From Streptomyces sp. NBC_00273 (GTDB taxonomy: Bacteria; Actinomycetota; Actinomycetes; Streptomycetales; Streptomycetaceae), in the NCBI RefSeq assembly GCF_036178145.1, contig NZ_CP108067.1:8075001-8139000 (forward strand): a DNA stretch of 64,000 nt, written 5' to 3'. A model generated the notes under the pieces. The model saw nothing but the letters and a program-made list of their open reading frames with translations. It was not told where the DNA came from and searched no databases. Position numbers and translations under genes: made by a program. This document shows, in pieces, positions 1-8,127 of this stretch (position 1 is its first letter; the number at the start of each line of letters is the position of its first letter).

Positions 1-30
1 GACGAGGCCCTGGCCCTCATCCGCGCCTGA
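1..30 (+). CDS. C-terminal end of an unidentified protein
   Basis: The first ten codons read D-E-A-L-A-L-I-R-A followed by TGA. This is the tail of a gene that enters from outside the window. Nine residues are too few to assign a family. It is followed directly by a hairpin-rich intergenic repeat, which is consistent with a gene end. Confidence 0.5.
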   Translation, partial: DEALALIRA

Positions 31-168
31 CCCGCCGTTTCAGGCCGGGCTCCGCCCGACCCAGCCCCGCCGGCGTTTGAGCAGGGGGCACCTCCCAGCG
101 GTAGCTGGGGGAGGGTCCGGGCGGAGCCCGGTGCCCGGCGGAGCCGGGTTCCTCCGAACCCACGCCGC
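31..168. repeat. Streptomyces-type intergenic hairpin repeat, probable terminator
   Basis: The stretch contains CACCTCCCAGCGGTAGCTGG followed by GGGAGG, then CCGGGCGGAGCCCGG and CCCGGCGGAGCCGGG. These are nested inverted repeats of a kind scattered between genes in many Streptomyces chromosomes. It lies between the end of the upstream gene and the 3' end of the transposase-like gene on the opposite strand. A role as a bidirectional terminator is inferred. Confidence 0.6.
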
Positions 169-1365
169 TCAGGCGGACCGCCCGACCCCCGCCTCACCAC
201 ACCGCACCGCGTACGCGTACGCCGCTGACATCAGCGTCATGTGATGGTGCCAGCCCGGGAAGGACCGCCCCTCGAAGTCGAGGAGCCCGAACTCGTCGGC
301 CAGCGAGCCGAGCACCGCGCCGGACCGGGCCGACCGTCGCACCAGGTGCAGCAGGTCGTCCATCCGGTGGCGGTTCATGTTGGTGAGCCAGACGGGTCCG
401 CCGCCCCGCCGGTCCGGCCGCCGTTCGCCGAACAGCCGGTAGATCTGCTGCGCCCCGCGCCCTGCCGATTCCCCCTCCGGCAACCGGACCAGCGCCGAGT
501 GGATGCGCTGGCGCTGCGGACGCACGTCGGGGCCGGCGAGCGGCGTGCTGTACGGGTGGCTGGTGTTGCCCAGCCGGGCGATGTCGCCCGCGGTGGTCCC
601 GCCGCGCCCGGGTGTGCGCGCGCGATCGCCGCCCTGTGCCGGGACGGCGGCGCGGACCGTGAGGGCGGGCGGTACGGACACCAGGAAGTCGTGCCCGCGG
701 CGGCTGAGCACGCCGATCAGCGCGGCGGCGCCGCCGCCGAGGCGGCTCAGGTCGGCGACCACGGGGGGATGCGCCGACGAGGTACGGGAGGCGATCCAGT
801 CGACGAGCTCCAGTACGAGGGCCTCCGGAGCCTGGTGGACGACCTCGGGGGAGATGCGTGCCCGGCGGCGCAGGACGGGATCCGTCACCCAGGCCTCGGG
901 AAGGGCCAGCCGCCAGTCGACGGGCACGTTCATGCCGTCCAGGGAAAGGAAGAGGCAGAAGCCCAACTGGCAGTTGACGATGCGTCCGGCGGCGGGGTCG
1001 AAGCGGCGGTGCACGCCGACCGAGTGCTCACCGCGTTTGGGGAAGCACACCTGCCCGATCGCCCAGGCCCGCACGGGATGCCGTTCCTCCACCCACCGGA
1101 GCAGTTCGGTGCGGGCCGGATTCCAGTCCCAGGGGCTCGCGTTGATGAACTGCTGGAGGGACTGGGAGGCGGTGGGCGACTCGGTGACGGACGCCGCGAG
1201 CCTGCGTACGGACTTCTTCCCCGGGGTGGTGAGCAGTCCCTGTAGGTAGACCCGGGCCCAGCGCCGCTGGTCGGCTCTCGGTAAGTGACCGAAGAGGCGT
1301 TCCGTGAAGTCGGCCAGGGCGGTGTCACCGGCAGCCAGGGCTCTGGTCCTTGTCCGTGTCGTCAT
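169..1365 (-). CDS. IS701-family transposase-like protein, probably catalytically inactive and domesticated
   Basis: This 398-aa protein has the IS701/DDE core: CPKRG-like segment, GVHRRF, NCQLGFCLFLS, ALPEAWVTD, and near the C-terminus FEGRSFPGWHHHMTLMSAAY. In active relatives the first catalytic Asp sits in a VIDDTGF-like motif. Here that position reads AIGQVCF, so the Asp pair is gone. The middle Asp (VVADLS) is kept, but the expected Glu before the final helix reads as Gly/Ser. No terminal inverted repeats flank it. The start is ATG at 1365 behind GGAGGGGGAGA. Codon 28 is TTA (1282-1284), implying bldA-dependent translation. It diverges from a GBL-receptor-like regulator, so a regulatory rather than mobile role is plausible but unproven. 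Confidence 0.8.
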   Translation of the reverse strand: MTTRTRTRALAAGDTALADFTERLFGHLPRADQRRWARVYLQGLLTTPGKKSVRRLAASVTESPTASQSLQQFINASPWDWNPARTELLRWVEERHPVRAWAIGQVCFPKRGEHSVGVHRRFDPAAGRIVNCQLGFCLFLSLDGMNVPVDWRLALPEAWVTDPVLRRRARISPEVVHQAPEALVLELVDWIASRTSSAHPPVVADLSRLGGGAAALIGVLSRRGHDFLVSVPPALTVRAAVPAQGGDRARTPGRGGTTAGDIARLGNTSHPYSTPLAGPDVRPQRQRIHSALVRLPEGESAGRGAQQIYRLFGERRPDRRGGGPVWLTNMNRHRMDDLLHLVRRSARSGAVLGSLADEFGLLDFEGRSFPGWHHHMTLMSAAYAYAVRCGEAGVGRSA

Positions 1366-1414
1366 CTGTCTCCCCCTCCACTGCGGACGTCGGCGTGCGC
1401 CGTCTACTACTCAT

Positions 1415-1441
1415 AGAATACAGAACGTTCGTTTTTTTTCT
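1415..1441. promoter_or_regulatory. Imperfect palindrome, candidate ARE (GBL-receptor operator)
   Basis: An AT-rich island sits in the divergent region between the transposase-like gene and the TetR gene. It has centre AACGTT (around 1424-1429) with flanks AGAATACAG on the left and CG(T)8CT on the right. Eight of the twelve positions outward from the centre are complementary. GBL receptors of the ScbR/ArpA family bind AT-rich imperfect palindromes (AREs) of about 22-28 bp near their own genes. The assignment is by position and shape only. Confidence 0.4.
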
Positions 1442-1680
1442 AGCGAACCTATGGCGTCCCGCCCACGACTTAGGCACGTTGGATCCGGAGGCCTGCGGCG
1501 CCCGTGCCGCAGTCGTGCCGCAGTCGTGCAGGGCCGTCCTCCGGGAGGCCGGGCATGGGCGCTTCTTCGTCAAGTCGGCGTTGTCGGCGGTCGGCGCCGG
1601 GGCGACGCTGGAGGTCGCCATCTCCGTGCGGGGCGCAATGGCGAGTGAGGAACGACCTGGATGGCAGTGATAGCGCAGTG

Positions 1681-2283
1681 GTGAAGCAAGAGCGCGGCGT
1701 ACGCACCCGTAATCATCTGATCTCGGTGGCCGCCGTTGAATTCGACCGCAATGGGTACGACGGGACCTCCCTTTCCCGGCTGAGCCGCTCCGCCGGAATT
1801 TCGATCGGAGCGCTCACCTTTCATTTCGCAGCGAAGGGGGAGTTGGCTTCTGCCGTCGAGGATTCGGGACGCGCGGCCACCCGCAGGGTGGTCGAGGGGG
1901 TGACGGCCCGTGGCGGCCCGGCGCTGGACACCGTTTCCGCGCTCGTCCTCGCCCTCGGCCGGCTGATCGAGACGGACGCGGCCGTGCGCGCCGCGGCGCG
2001 GCTGACCCAGGAGCGGGTGGGCGCCGGACCCGATTGGTGCGGCTGCTGGCTCCCTGACGTCAAGGAGCTGCTCGAACGGGCCGCCGAGCAGGGCCAGCTG
2101 GACCCCGAGGTCGACCCGTGCCCGGTCACCCTGCTGACGGCGCACCTGGTGGGTGGTGTCGTCACCCGGGTGCGCCGGGGCCGGAGCGAGCGCCCCGGCG
2201 CCGTGACCGGCGAGCTCAGGGAACTGTGGCGGCTCATCCGGCGGGGCATCGTGGCCCAGACGGACCCGGAAATGCCCAAGTAG
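1681..2283 (+). CDS. TetR-family regulator, gamma-butyrolactone receptor-like (ScbR/ArpA family)
   Basis: This 200-aa protein opens VKQERGVRTR and continues AVEFDRNGYDGTSLSRL, then AGISIGALTFHFAAKGELA. That is the signature N-terminal helix-turn-helix of the ScbR/ArpA group. The remainder is the variable ligand-binding domain, with W-rich segments near GPDWCGCWLPDV. GTG at 1681 (or 1678) is chosen because family members begin within a few residues of KQERAVRT; an in-frame extension upstream has no family resemblance. It may sense a butyrolactone or act as a pseudo-receptor. No butyrolactone synthase (AfsA) gene is in the window. Regulation of neighbouring metabolic genes is inferred from position. 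Confidence 0.85.
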   Translation: MKQERGVRTRNHLISVAAVEFDRNGYDGTSLSRLSRSAGISIGALTFHFAAKGELASAVEDSGRAATRRVVEGVTARGGPALDTVSALVLALGRLIETDAAVRAAARLTQERVGAGPDWCGCWLPDVKELLERAAEQGQLDPEVDPCPVTLLTAHLVGGVVTRVRRGRSERPGAVTGELRELWRLIRRGIVAQTDPEMPK

Positions 2284-2340
2284 GAAGAAAAGCGGGGTAA
2301 TTCAAGCCAGTGGAGTGCGCTGCCCCCTAGCGTCGGCGGC

Positions 2341-3246
2341 ATGAATTCCACACCTCACCGGATAACCAAAGCAGTGATCCCCGCCGCGGGACTCGGCACG
2401 CGATTCCTCCCGCTGACCAAGGCCACCCCGAAGGAAATGCTGCCGGTGGTCGACAAGCCGGCCATCCAGTACGTGGTGGAAGAGGCCGTCGCGGCGGGGA
2501 TGTCCGACATCCTCATGGTCACCGGCCGCAACAAGCGGCCGCTGGAAGACCACTTCGACCGCAACTACGAGCTGGAGGAGGCCCTCCAGCGGCGGGGTGA
2601 TCAGGACAAACTCAGGAGTGTCTGCGCCTCCACCGAACTCGCCGACATCCACTACGTGCGCCAGCGGGACCCCAAGGGTCTCGGGCACGCCGTCCTGTGC
2701 GCCGCGCCCCACGTCGGCCGGGAGCCCTTCGCCGTCCTCCTGGCCGACGACCTGATCGACCCCCGCGACCCCCTGCTCGCCCGCATGGCCGAGGTGCGCG
2801 AGCGGCTCGGCGGCAGCGTCGTGGCCCTCATGGAGGTGGATCCGCAGGCGATCCACCAGTACGGATGCGCCGCGGTGGATCGGTCGGCCGGCGGTGACGG
2901 CGTGCGCATCACCGAGCTGGTGGAGAAGCCGGAGCCCGGTACCGCGCCCAGCAACCTGGCCGTCATCGGCCGCTACCTCCTCGACCCCGAGATCTTCGAG
3001 GTCCTGCGGAACACCGCCCCGGGGCGCGGCGGCGAGATCCAGCTCACGGACGCGCTGCGCACGCTGGTCCAAGCCGGACGCCCCGTGCACGGCGTGGTCT
3101 TCTCCGGCCGGCGCTACGACACCGGAGACCGCGCTGAGTACCTGCGCGCAACGGTCAGGCTCGCTTGCGAGCGCGCGGACCTGGGGCCCGAATTCCTGTC
3201 CTGGCTCAGGGAGTTCGTGCGCGCCGAAGAGCTCGTGGGGGTCTGA
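2341..3246 (+). CDS. galU: UTP-glucose-1-phosphate uridylyltransferase
   Basis: This 301-aa protein of normal GalU length makes UDP-glucose from UTP and glucose-1-phosphate in the cytoplasm. The N-terminal nucleotide-binding signature AAGLGTRFLPLTKATPKEML is followed by PVVDKPAIQYVVEEAV. Later come LADDLID, LVEKPEP and GGEIQLTDAL, all typical of bacterial GalU. ATG at 2341 is the natural start, although the Shine-Dalgarno match is weak. Streptomyces usually has another galU elsewhere, so this may be a cluster-dedicated copy feeding nucleotide sugar to the neighbouring pathway. That is an inference from location. A strong hairpin follows. Confidence 0.95.
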   Translation: MNSTPHRITKAVIPAAGLGTRFLPLTKATPKEMLPVVDKPAIQYVVEEAVAAGMSDILMVTGRNKRPLEDHFDRNYELEEALQRRGDQDKLRSVCASTELADIHYVRQRDPKGLGHAVLCAAPHVGREPFAVLLADDLIDPRDPLLARMAEVRERLGGSVVALMEVDPQAIHQYGCAAVDRSAGGDGVRITELVEKPEPGTAPSNLAVIGRYLLDPEIFEVLRNTAPGRGGEIQLTDALRTLVQAGRPVHGVVFSGRRYDTGDRAEYLRATVRLACERADLGPEFLSWLREFVRAEELVGV

Positions 3247-3256
3247 AAGACCGCCC

Positions 3257-3291
3257 GGTGGGCGACCGGGGAACTTCCGCGGTCGCCCACC
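3257..3291 (+). terminator. Strong hairpin terminator after galU
   Basis: Arm GGTGGGCGACCG (3257-3268) pairs perfectly with CGGTCGCCCACC (3280-3291). The loop itself contains GGAA-C-TTCC and can extend the stem. It lies 10 nt after the galU stop. No long U tract follows, as is common in Streptomyces. Confidence 0.8.
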
Positions 3292-3333
3292 CCACCAGGC
3301 ACTCCTGCGTCAACTTGCCCAGATCTCAACGGG

Positions 3334-3375
3334 GTTCGGCTCCCCGATTGGTTACCGAACGGTAATTACGTAATT
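3334..3375. promoter_or_regulatory. Cluster of overlapping palindromes upstream of the StrR-like gene
   Basis: Three symmetries overlap here: GTTCGG-N15-CCGAAC (3334-3360), TTACCG-AA-CGGTAA (3352-3365, perfect) and AATTACGTAATT (3364-3375, perfect). The first resembles the StrR operator (GTTCGA...N11...TCGAAC type), though 2 bp shorter. It lies about 90 bp before the StrR-like start, so autoregulation or control by another cluster regulator is a reasonable inference. The AT-rich palindromes stand out against the surrounding GC-rich DNA. Confidence 0.5.
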
Positions 3376-3449
3376 TCTTCCCCGGGGTCGCCGCCCCGCC
3401 GGACGGAGCGGCACCCGAAGCACCGAGTGCACGGAAGGAGGTGAACTTC

Positions 3450-4421
3450 ATGGACGAGCCGAACCCGCGGCACGCGACGCAGCCCCCCGACGTCGCGGCC
3501 GAGGTGCCGGTCGGCGCACTGCTCGCCGCGGATTCCCCCCGCGCCGTCCAGGTGGACGAGAGCCATGCACAGGCCCTCGCGCACTCCGGCCGGACGCTGC
3601 CGCCGCTGCTCGTGCACCGCCCCACCATGCGGATCATCGACGGCACGCACCGGTTGCGAGCCGCCGTACTGCGCGGGCAGGACACGGTGCCGGTGACGTA
3701 CTTCGACGGCAGCGCCGAGGACGCGTTCGTGCTCTCGGTCGAGGCCAACATCAGTCACGGGCTCCCGCTGACCCACGCGGAACGGACCGCTGCGGCGTTA
3801 CGGATCCTGCGGTCCCACCCCGACTGGTCCGACCGCGGCATCGCGCGGCGGACCGGGCTGGTGGGCAAGACCGTCGGGGCGCTACGACGCCGTGAGGTTC
3901 CGGGACCCGCCCCGCCGGGCCGCGTCGGCCAGGACGGCCGCGTCCGGCCGGCCGACCCGGTCCGCGGCCGGGAGGCCGCGGCCCGGCTGCTGGCCGGACA
4001 TCCCACCGCGTCGCTGCGGCAGATCGCGCGGGAGGCGGGCATCGCGCCCTCGACCGTGCGGGACGTACGGCGCCGGATCGGAGCGGGCGCGGATCCCGTA
4101 CCGGCGGCCCAGCGGCGCTCCGGCAGCACCCCGGCCCCCGCACCACCTCCGGTTCCCGCCCGGGTCCGGGGGCAGCCACTGCCCGCACTGGTCACCAGCC
4201 TGTGCAAGGACCCCCTGCTCAGGCTGAGCGATGCGGGCAGGCTCCTGCTCCGCATGCTCGACCTCCAGGTGAGCGGACTGCGCCAGTGGGAGCGGATCGT
4301 CGCCGCAATACCCCCGTACCGCGTGGAGACGGCGGCCGACGCGGCCGCCCAGTGCGCACGGGACTGGCAGGAACTGTCCGAAGAACTACGGCGCCGTGCC
4401 TCGGCGCACACCCCTGCCTGA
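3450..4421 (+). CDS. StrR-like pathway-specific activator with ParB-type N-terminal domain
   Basis: This 323-aa protein has an N-terminal ParB/StrR domain (about residues 15-125) with MRIIDGTHRLRAAVLRGQ and VEANISHGLPLTHAER. Two helix-turn-helix segments follow: DRGIARRTGLVGKTVGALRRR region and LRQIAREAGIAPSTVRDVRRR region. The C-terminus is a helical tail. StrR, NovG and relatives activate antibiotic gene clusters. ATG at 3450 is selected because AAGGAGGTGA (3435-3444) sits 5-6 nt before it; an in-frame GTG at 3441 lies inside that ribosome-binding site. Codon 117 is TTA (3798-3800), typical of bldA-controlled activators. It precedes the exporter/SDR/oxidase run, which it probably controls. 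Confidence 0.8.
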   Translation: MDEPNPRHATQPPDVAAEVPVGALLAADSPRAVQVDESHAQALAHSGRTLPPLLVHRPTMRIIDGTHRLRAAVLRGQDTVPVTYFDGSAEDAFVLSVEANISHGLPLTHAERTAAALRILRSHPDWSDRGIARRTGLVGKTVGALRRREVPGPAPPGRVGQDGRVRPADPVRGREAAARLLAGHPTASLRQIAREAGIAPSTVRDVRRRIGAGADPVPAAQRRSGSTPAPAPPPVPARVRGQPLPALVTSLCKDPLLRLSDAGRLLLRMLDLQVSGLRQWERIVAAIPPYRVETAADAAAQCARDWQELSEELRRRASAHTPA

Positions 4422-4485
4422 GCCGGCTTCCCCGGCGAGTACCGGCCTTCGCGTCGGAAGGCCCCAGTTGTGATCGAAAGGACGT

Positions 4486-5937
4486 ATGGCGATGTCGGTT
4501 GTCGAGGGAGCGCGTGTTGACGCGGGTTCAGGGGAGGGGGGAGGAGCCGAGGGGCCCGTTCGTTTGGACGGGCGTTTGAAGTTGGTGTTGGTGGTGCTGC
4601 TGGTGGCGCAGTTCATGCTGGCGGTTGATTTCTCGATTCTGAACGTGGCGTTGCCGGTGATCGGTGACGGGCTGGGTTTCTCGTTGTCGAATCTGCAGTG
4701 GATCGCGACGTCGTTCGCGTTGTGTGCTGCTGGTTTCACGCTGTTGTTCGGCAGGGTGGCTGACCTGTTCGGGCGTCGTCGGTTGTTCCTGGTGGGTCTG
4801 GCGGTGCTGGGCCTGTCCTCGCTCGTGGGCGGCCTGGCGACGTCGCCGGAGATGTTGATCGCGGCGCGCGTGTTCCAGGGGCTGGCGACCGCCGCGGTGA
4901 CGCCGGCCGGTCTGTCCCTGCTCACCACGTCGTTCCCTGAGGGTCCGCTCCGTGAGAAGGCCCTCGGCCTGAACGGTGCTCTGATGTCGGCGGGGTTCAC
5001 GACGGGCGCGATCCTGGGTGGTGTCCTGACGGATCTGTTGTCGTGGCGGTGGGCGTTCTTCATCAACGTTCCCGTGGCGTTGGCGGTGTTGTTCATTGCT
5101 CCGGCGGTGATCAAGGAGTCGCGTCCGTCGGTGCGTCCGAAGTTGGATCTGCCGGGTGCTACGGCTGTGACGTTGGGTCTGTTGGCGTTGATCTACGGGT
5201 TGACGCAGGCGGGTGAGCACGGTTGGGGTGCGCCGTCAGCGTTGGGTTGGCTGGCCGCGGGTGTGGTGCTGCTGGTGGTCTTCTACGCCATCGAGTCGAG
5301 GAGCTCGGCTCCGCTGGTGCCGGTTTCGGTGTTGAAGAAGAAGACGGTCGCGTGGGGCAACATCGCGGGTCTGATCGCGTTCCTCACCGAGACCAGCCTG
5401 GTCTTCCTGATGACGCTGTACCTCCAGGAGGTGCTGGACTTCTCGCCGCTGACGGCGGGTCTGTCGTTCGGTGTGTTGGGTATCGGCACGGTGATCGGTG
5501 GTTCGATCGCTCCGCGGGTGATCGGTGCGGTGGGAACACGGTCGACGCTGATCATCGGTGGTGTGTTGCAGGCGGTCGCGACGCTGAGCCTGATCGCGTT
5601 GGGTGAGACTTCGTCGAGCATGTGGCTCCTCCTCGTCGCGACGTTCGCGGGTGGTGTGGGCAACATGTTGGTGATCGTCGGGTTCATGGTGACGGCGACG
5701 ACGGGTCTGCCGGATCACGAGCAGGGTATGGCGACGGGTCTGGCGACGATGACGCAGCAGGTCGGTATCACGATGGGTACGCCGATCATGTCGGCGATCG
5801 CTGCGGCCAACACGGACATTCATGCGGGGATCACGACCGCGGTCATCGTGAACACCGCGATCGTCCTGGTCGGCACCGTCACCACCGTCCTCTTCCTCCG
5901 GAACAAGGCCGCGAAGGACCTCGCCGCCGCCGGCTGA
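4486..5937 (+). CDS. MFS drug exporter, DHA2 (EmrB/QacA) family, copy 1
   Basis: This 483-aa, 14-helix type membrane exporter most likely expels a drug-like molecule by proton antiport. It shows FMLAVDFSILNVALPVIGDG in helix 1, GRVADLFGRRRLFLVGL as the A-loop motif and PLREKALGLNGALMSAGF near motif C. The start ATG at 4486 follows GAAAGGA. About 1.35 kb of it (4549-5900) is repeated almost exactly at 15985-17336, with three amino-acid substitutions that I can see. Codon usage is unusual for the region, with many GTT/TTG/GGT codons, which suggests separate ancestry. It sits between the StrR-like activator and the SDR and probably exports the cluster product. Confidence 0.9.
   Translation: MAMSVVEGARVDAGSGEGGGAEGPVRLDGRLKLVLVVLLVAQFMLAVDFSILNVALPVIGDGLGFSLSNLQWIATSFALCAAGFTLLFGRVADLFGRRRLFLVGLAVLGLSSLVGGLATSPEMLIAARVFQGLATAAVTPAGLSLLTTSFPEGPLREKALGLNGALMSAGFTTGAILGGVLTDLLSWRWAFFINVPVALAVLFIAPAVIKESRPSVRPKLDLPGATAVTLGLLALIYGLTQAGEHGWGAPSALGWLAAGVVLLVVFYAIESRSSAPLVPVSVLKKKTVAWGNIAGLIAFLTETSLVFLMTLYLQEVLDFSPLTAGLSFGVLGIGTVIGGSIAPRVIGAVGTRSTLIIGGVLQAVATLSLIALGETSSSMWLLLVATFAGGVGNMLVIVGFMVTATTGLPDHEQGMATGLATMTQQVGITMGTPIMSAIAAANTDIHAGITTAVIVNTAIVLVGTVTTVLFLRNKAAKDLAAAG
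4549..5900 (+). repeat. 1.35-kb direct repeat, copy 1 (exporter body)
   Basis: The segment aligns without gaps to 15985-17336, in the same orientation 11.4 kb away. Differences are mostly silent and clustered, for example near 4855-4940, where copy 1 uses GC-rich codons and copy 2 uses T-ending ones. Clustering of this kind suggests partial gene conversion. Confidence 0.9.
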
Positions 5938-6001
5938 GCCCCCTGACCGACCCTCCCCCTCAGAGGCGCCCCCGGCACGGTCCCCTTCCCCCGACCGTGC
6001 C

Positions 6002-6048
6002 GGGGCGCCCCCTCCCCAAGGTCTCCCTCCCCAAGGTCTCCTCTTCTC
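6002..6048 (+). repeat. Short direct repeat before the SDR gene
   Basis: CCCCAAGGTCTCC occurs twice in tandem-like arrangement (about 6013-6038), just upstream of the SDR start. I see no hairpin. It may be slippage or a binding site for a regulator; no function can be assigned. Confidence 0.4.
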
Positions 6049-6058
6049 AAGGAACGTG

Positions 6059-6844
6059 ATGGACCTCCGTATCGAAGACCGCGTGTACCTCGTGACCGGC
6101 GCGTCGTCCGGAATCGGCGAGGCAACCGTCCGCCTCCTGGCCGCCGAAGGCGCCACCGTCGTCGGCGTCGCCCGCAAGCCCTGGAGCACCGAAGCCCTCG
6201 GCGCCCGGGTCAGCACCGTCGCCGCCGACCTCACCGACCCCGACGCCGCCCGCCACGTGGCCGACACGGTCATCGAACGCCACGGCCGGCTCGACGGCCT
6301 CGTCAACAACGTCGGCGCGCTGGAGTCCCGTACCGGCTTCCTCGACGTGACCGACGAGCAGTGGAAGAGCACCTTCGAGGTCAACTTCCACTCCACCGTC
6401 CGCATGACCCGCGCGGCCCTCCCCGCGCTCCTGGACACCGGAGCGGGCGCCGTCGTACACATCGCGAGCGAGGCGGCCCGCTTCCCCGACCCGGGCATCG
6501 TCGACTACGCCGCCACCAAGACGGCGCTGCTCTCCCTCTCCAAGTCCCTCGCCGCGGAGTTCGGCGTACGCGGCGTGCGTTCCAACGTGGTCTCGCCCGG
6601 GCCCACCCGGACCGCGCTCTTCGACGCTCCCGGCGGGTTCGCCGAGCAGCTCGGAGAACGGTTCGGCCTCCCGGCCGACGAGGCCGTCGACCACTTCATC
6701 CGCGAGGTACGCCGACTCCCCAGCGGCCGCATCGGCAGCCCCGACGACGTCGCCGGCGTCATCGCGTACCTGCTCTCGCCCCTCGCGGGGCAGGTCACCG
6801 GCGCCGAGTGGAGCGTCGACGGCGGCGCCCTGCGACAGGTCTGA
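6059..6844 (+). CDS. Short-chain dehydrogenase/reductase
   Basis: This 261-aa classical SDR is an NAD(P)-dependent oxidoreductase acting on an unknown alcohol or ketone. The cofactor motif GASSGIG is near residue 15, followed by NNVGAL in place of NNAG. The catalytic Ser lies in VVHIASEAAR and the active-site YAATK gives Tyr and Lys. It ends with GAEWSVDGGAL, the usual SDR C-terminal signature. ATG at 6059 is preferred to GTG at 6056 because AAGGA lies 5 nt before it. It is followed after only 8 nt by a second MFS gene, so the two are probably co-transcribed, with a tailoring plus export role. Confidence 0.9.
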   Translation: MDLRIEDRVYLVTGASSGIGEATVRLLAAEGATVVGVARKPWSTEALGARVSTVAADLTDPDAARHVADTVIERHGRLDGLVNNVGALESRTGFLDVTDEQWKSTFEVNFHSTVRMTRAALPALLDTGAGAVVHIASEAARFPDPGIVDYAATKTALLSLSKSLAAEFGVRGVRSNVVSPGPTRTALFDAPGGFAEQLGERFGLPADEAVDHFIREVRRLPSGRIGSPDDVAGVIAYLLSPLAGQVTGAEWSVDGGALRQV

Positions 6845-6852
6845 CCGGGCCG

Positions 6853-8121
6853 ATGCGCGCCTCCCTCCTCGCCCTCGCCATAGGTGCCTTCGGCATCGGG
6901 ACGACCGAGTTCGTCATCGTCGGTCTGCTCCCGGAAGTCGCCGAGGACCTGTCCGTCTCCATCCCCTCCGCCGGCATGCTGGTCACGGGCTACGCCCTCG
7001 GCGTGGTCGTCGGCGCACCGCTGATGACCGCGGCCGGTGCCCGGCTGCCGCGCAAGACCATGCTCGTCGTCCTGATGGCCATCTTCATCGCCGGCAACCT
7101 GCTCTGTGCCCTGGCCGGCGACTACACCGCCCTCATGGGCGGGCGGCTGATCGCCGCCCTCACGCACGGCGCGTTCTTCGGGATCGGCTCCGTCGTGGCC
7201 GCCGACCTGGTGGCACCCGACCGGCGGGCCAGTGCCATCGCCCTGATGTTCACCGGGCTCACCCTGGCCAATGTGCTCGGCGTACCGCTGGGCACCTTCC
7301 TCGGCCAGGAGTTCGGTTGGCGCTCGACCTTCTGGGCGGTCACCGGCATCGGGATCGTCGGACTGGTCGCTCTGGTCGCCCTGGTTCCGGCCCAGCCCGC
7401 GCCGGAACGCGGAGCCCTGCGCGGCGAACTCGCCGTCTTCCGCAAGCCCCAGGTGTGGTTGGCGCTGACGACCACGGTCCTCGGTTTCGGCGGGGTCTTC
7501 GCCTCCTTCACCTACCTCGCGCCGATGATGACGGAACTGGCCGGCTTCTCCGACGGCGCGGTCGCCTGGCTCCTCGTCCTCTTCGGCGTCGGGCTGTGCG
7601 TGGGCAACGTACTCGGCGGCCGGGCCGCCGACCGGGCCCTGATGCCCAGCCTGTACCTCATCCTCGGCGGCCTCTGCCTGGTACTGGTGATCTTCACCTT
7701 CACCTCGCGCGCCGCCGTACCCGCCGCGATCACCCTGGCCGCCTTCGGGGCGATCGGATTCGCGACGGTGCCCCCGCTGCAGGCACGTGTGATGCAGCAG
7801 GCCGCGGGCGCCCCGGCCCTCGCCTCCGCGGCGAACATCGCGGCCTTCAACCTCGGTAACGCCCTCGGGGCCTGGCTCGGCGGCCTCGCCGTCGCCCACG
7901 GCTTCGGGTGGACCTCACCGACCTGGATCGGTGCCGGACTGGCCGCGGCCGGTCTGGGCACTGCGGCGCTCTCCGGCCGGCTCGACCGCCGCAGCCACGG
8001 CAGCCGCGGGAGCGGCGGACCGCACCCGCAGCCCGGCGCAGCGCTCCCCACCGCACCACTCACGAACGCACCAGGTGCCGGACACGGCACGCACTCCATC
8101 GTCGAACAGAAGTCGAGGTAG
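6853..8121 (+). CDS. MFS transporter, DHA1 (AraJ/CmlR-like) family
   Basis: This 422-aa, 12-helix exporter begins MRASLLALAIGAFGIGTTEF, the hallmark of the AraJ/YdhP/CmlR branch of sugar-efflux and chloramphenicol-resistance-type transporters. MLVTGYALGVVVGAPLMTAA and FSDGAVAWLLVLFGVGLCVG support it. The last 40 residues form a Pro/His/Gly-rich cytoplasmic tail. ATG at 6853 is 8 nt after the SDR stop, and a much longer in-frame extension upstream is an overlap with the SDR in another frame. It is the second exporter in the same gene run, so it may handle an intermediate or confer self-resistance. Confidence 0.9.
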   Translation: MRASLLALAIGAFGIGTTEFVIVGLLPEVAEDLSVSIPSAGMLVTGYALGVVVGAPLMTAAGARLPRKTMLVVLMAIFIAGNLLCALAGDYTALMGGRLIAALTHGAFFGIGSVVAADLVAPDRRASAIALMFTGLTLANVLGVPLGTFLGQEFGWRSTFWAVTGIGIVGLVALVALVPAQPAPERGALRGELAVFRKPQVWLALTTTVLGFGGVFASFTYLAPMMTELAGFSDGAVAWLLVLFGVGLCVGNVLGGRAADRALMPSLYLILGGLCLVLVIFTFTSRAAVPAAITLAAFGAIGFATVPPLQARVMQQAAGAPALASAANIAAFNLGNALGAWLGGLAVAHGFGWTSPTWIGAGLAAAGLGTAALSGRLDRRSHGSRGSGGPHPQPGAALPTAPLTNAPGAGHGTHSIVEQKSR

Positions 8122-8127
8122 ACGCAC

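Noticed and set aside
169..1365. Active insertion sequence
   Set aside because: There are no terminal inverted repeats or target duplication, and two of three catalytic acids are absent.
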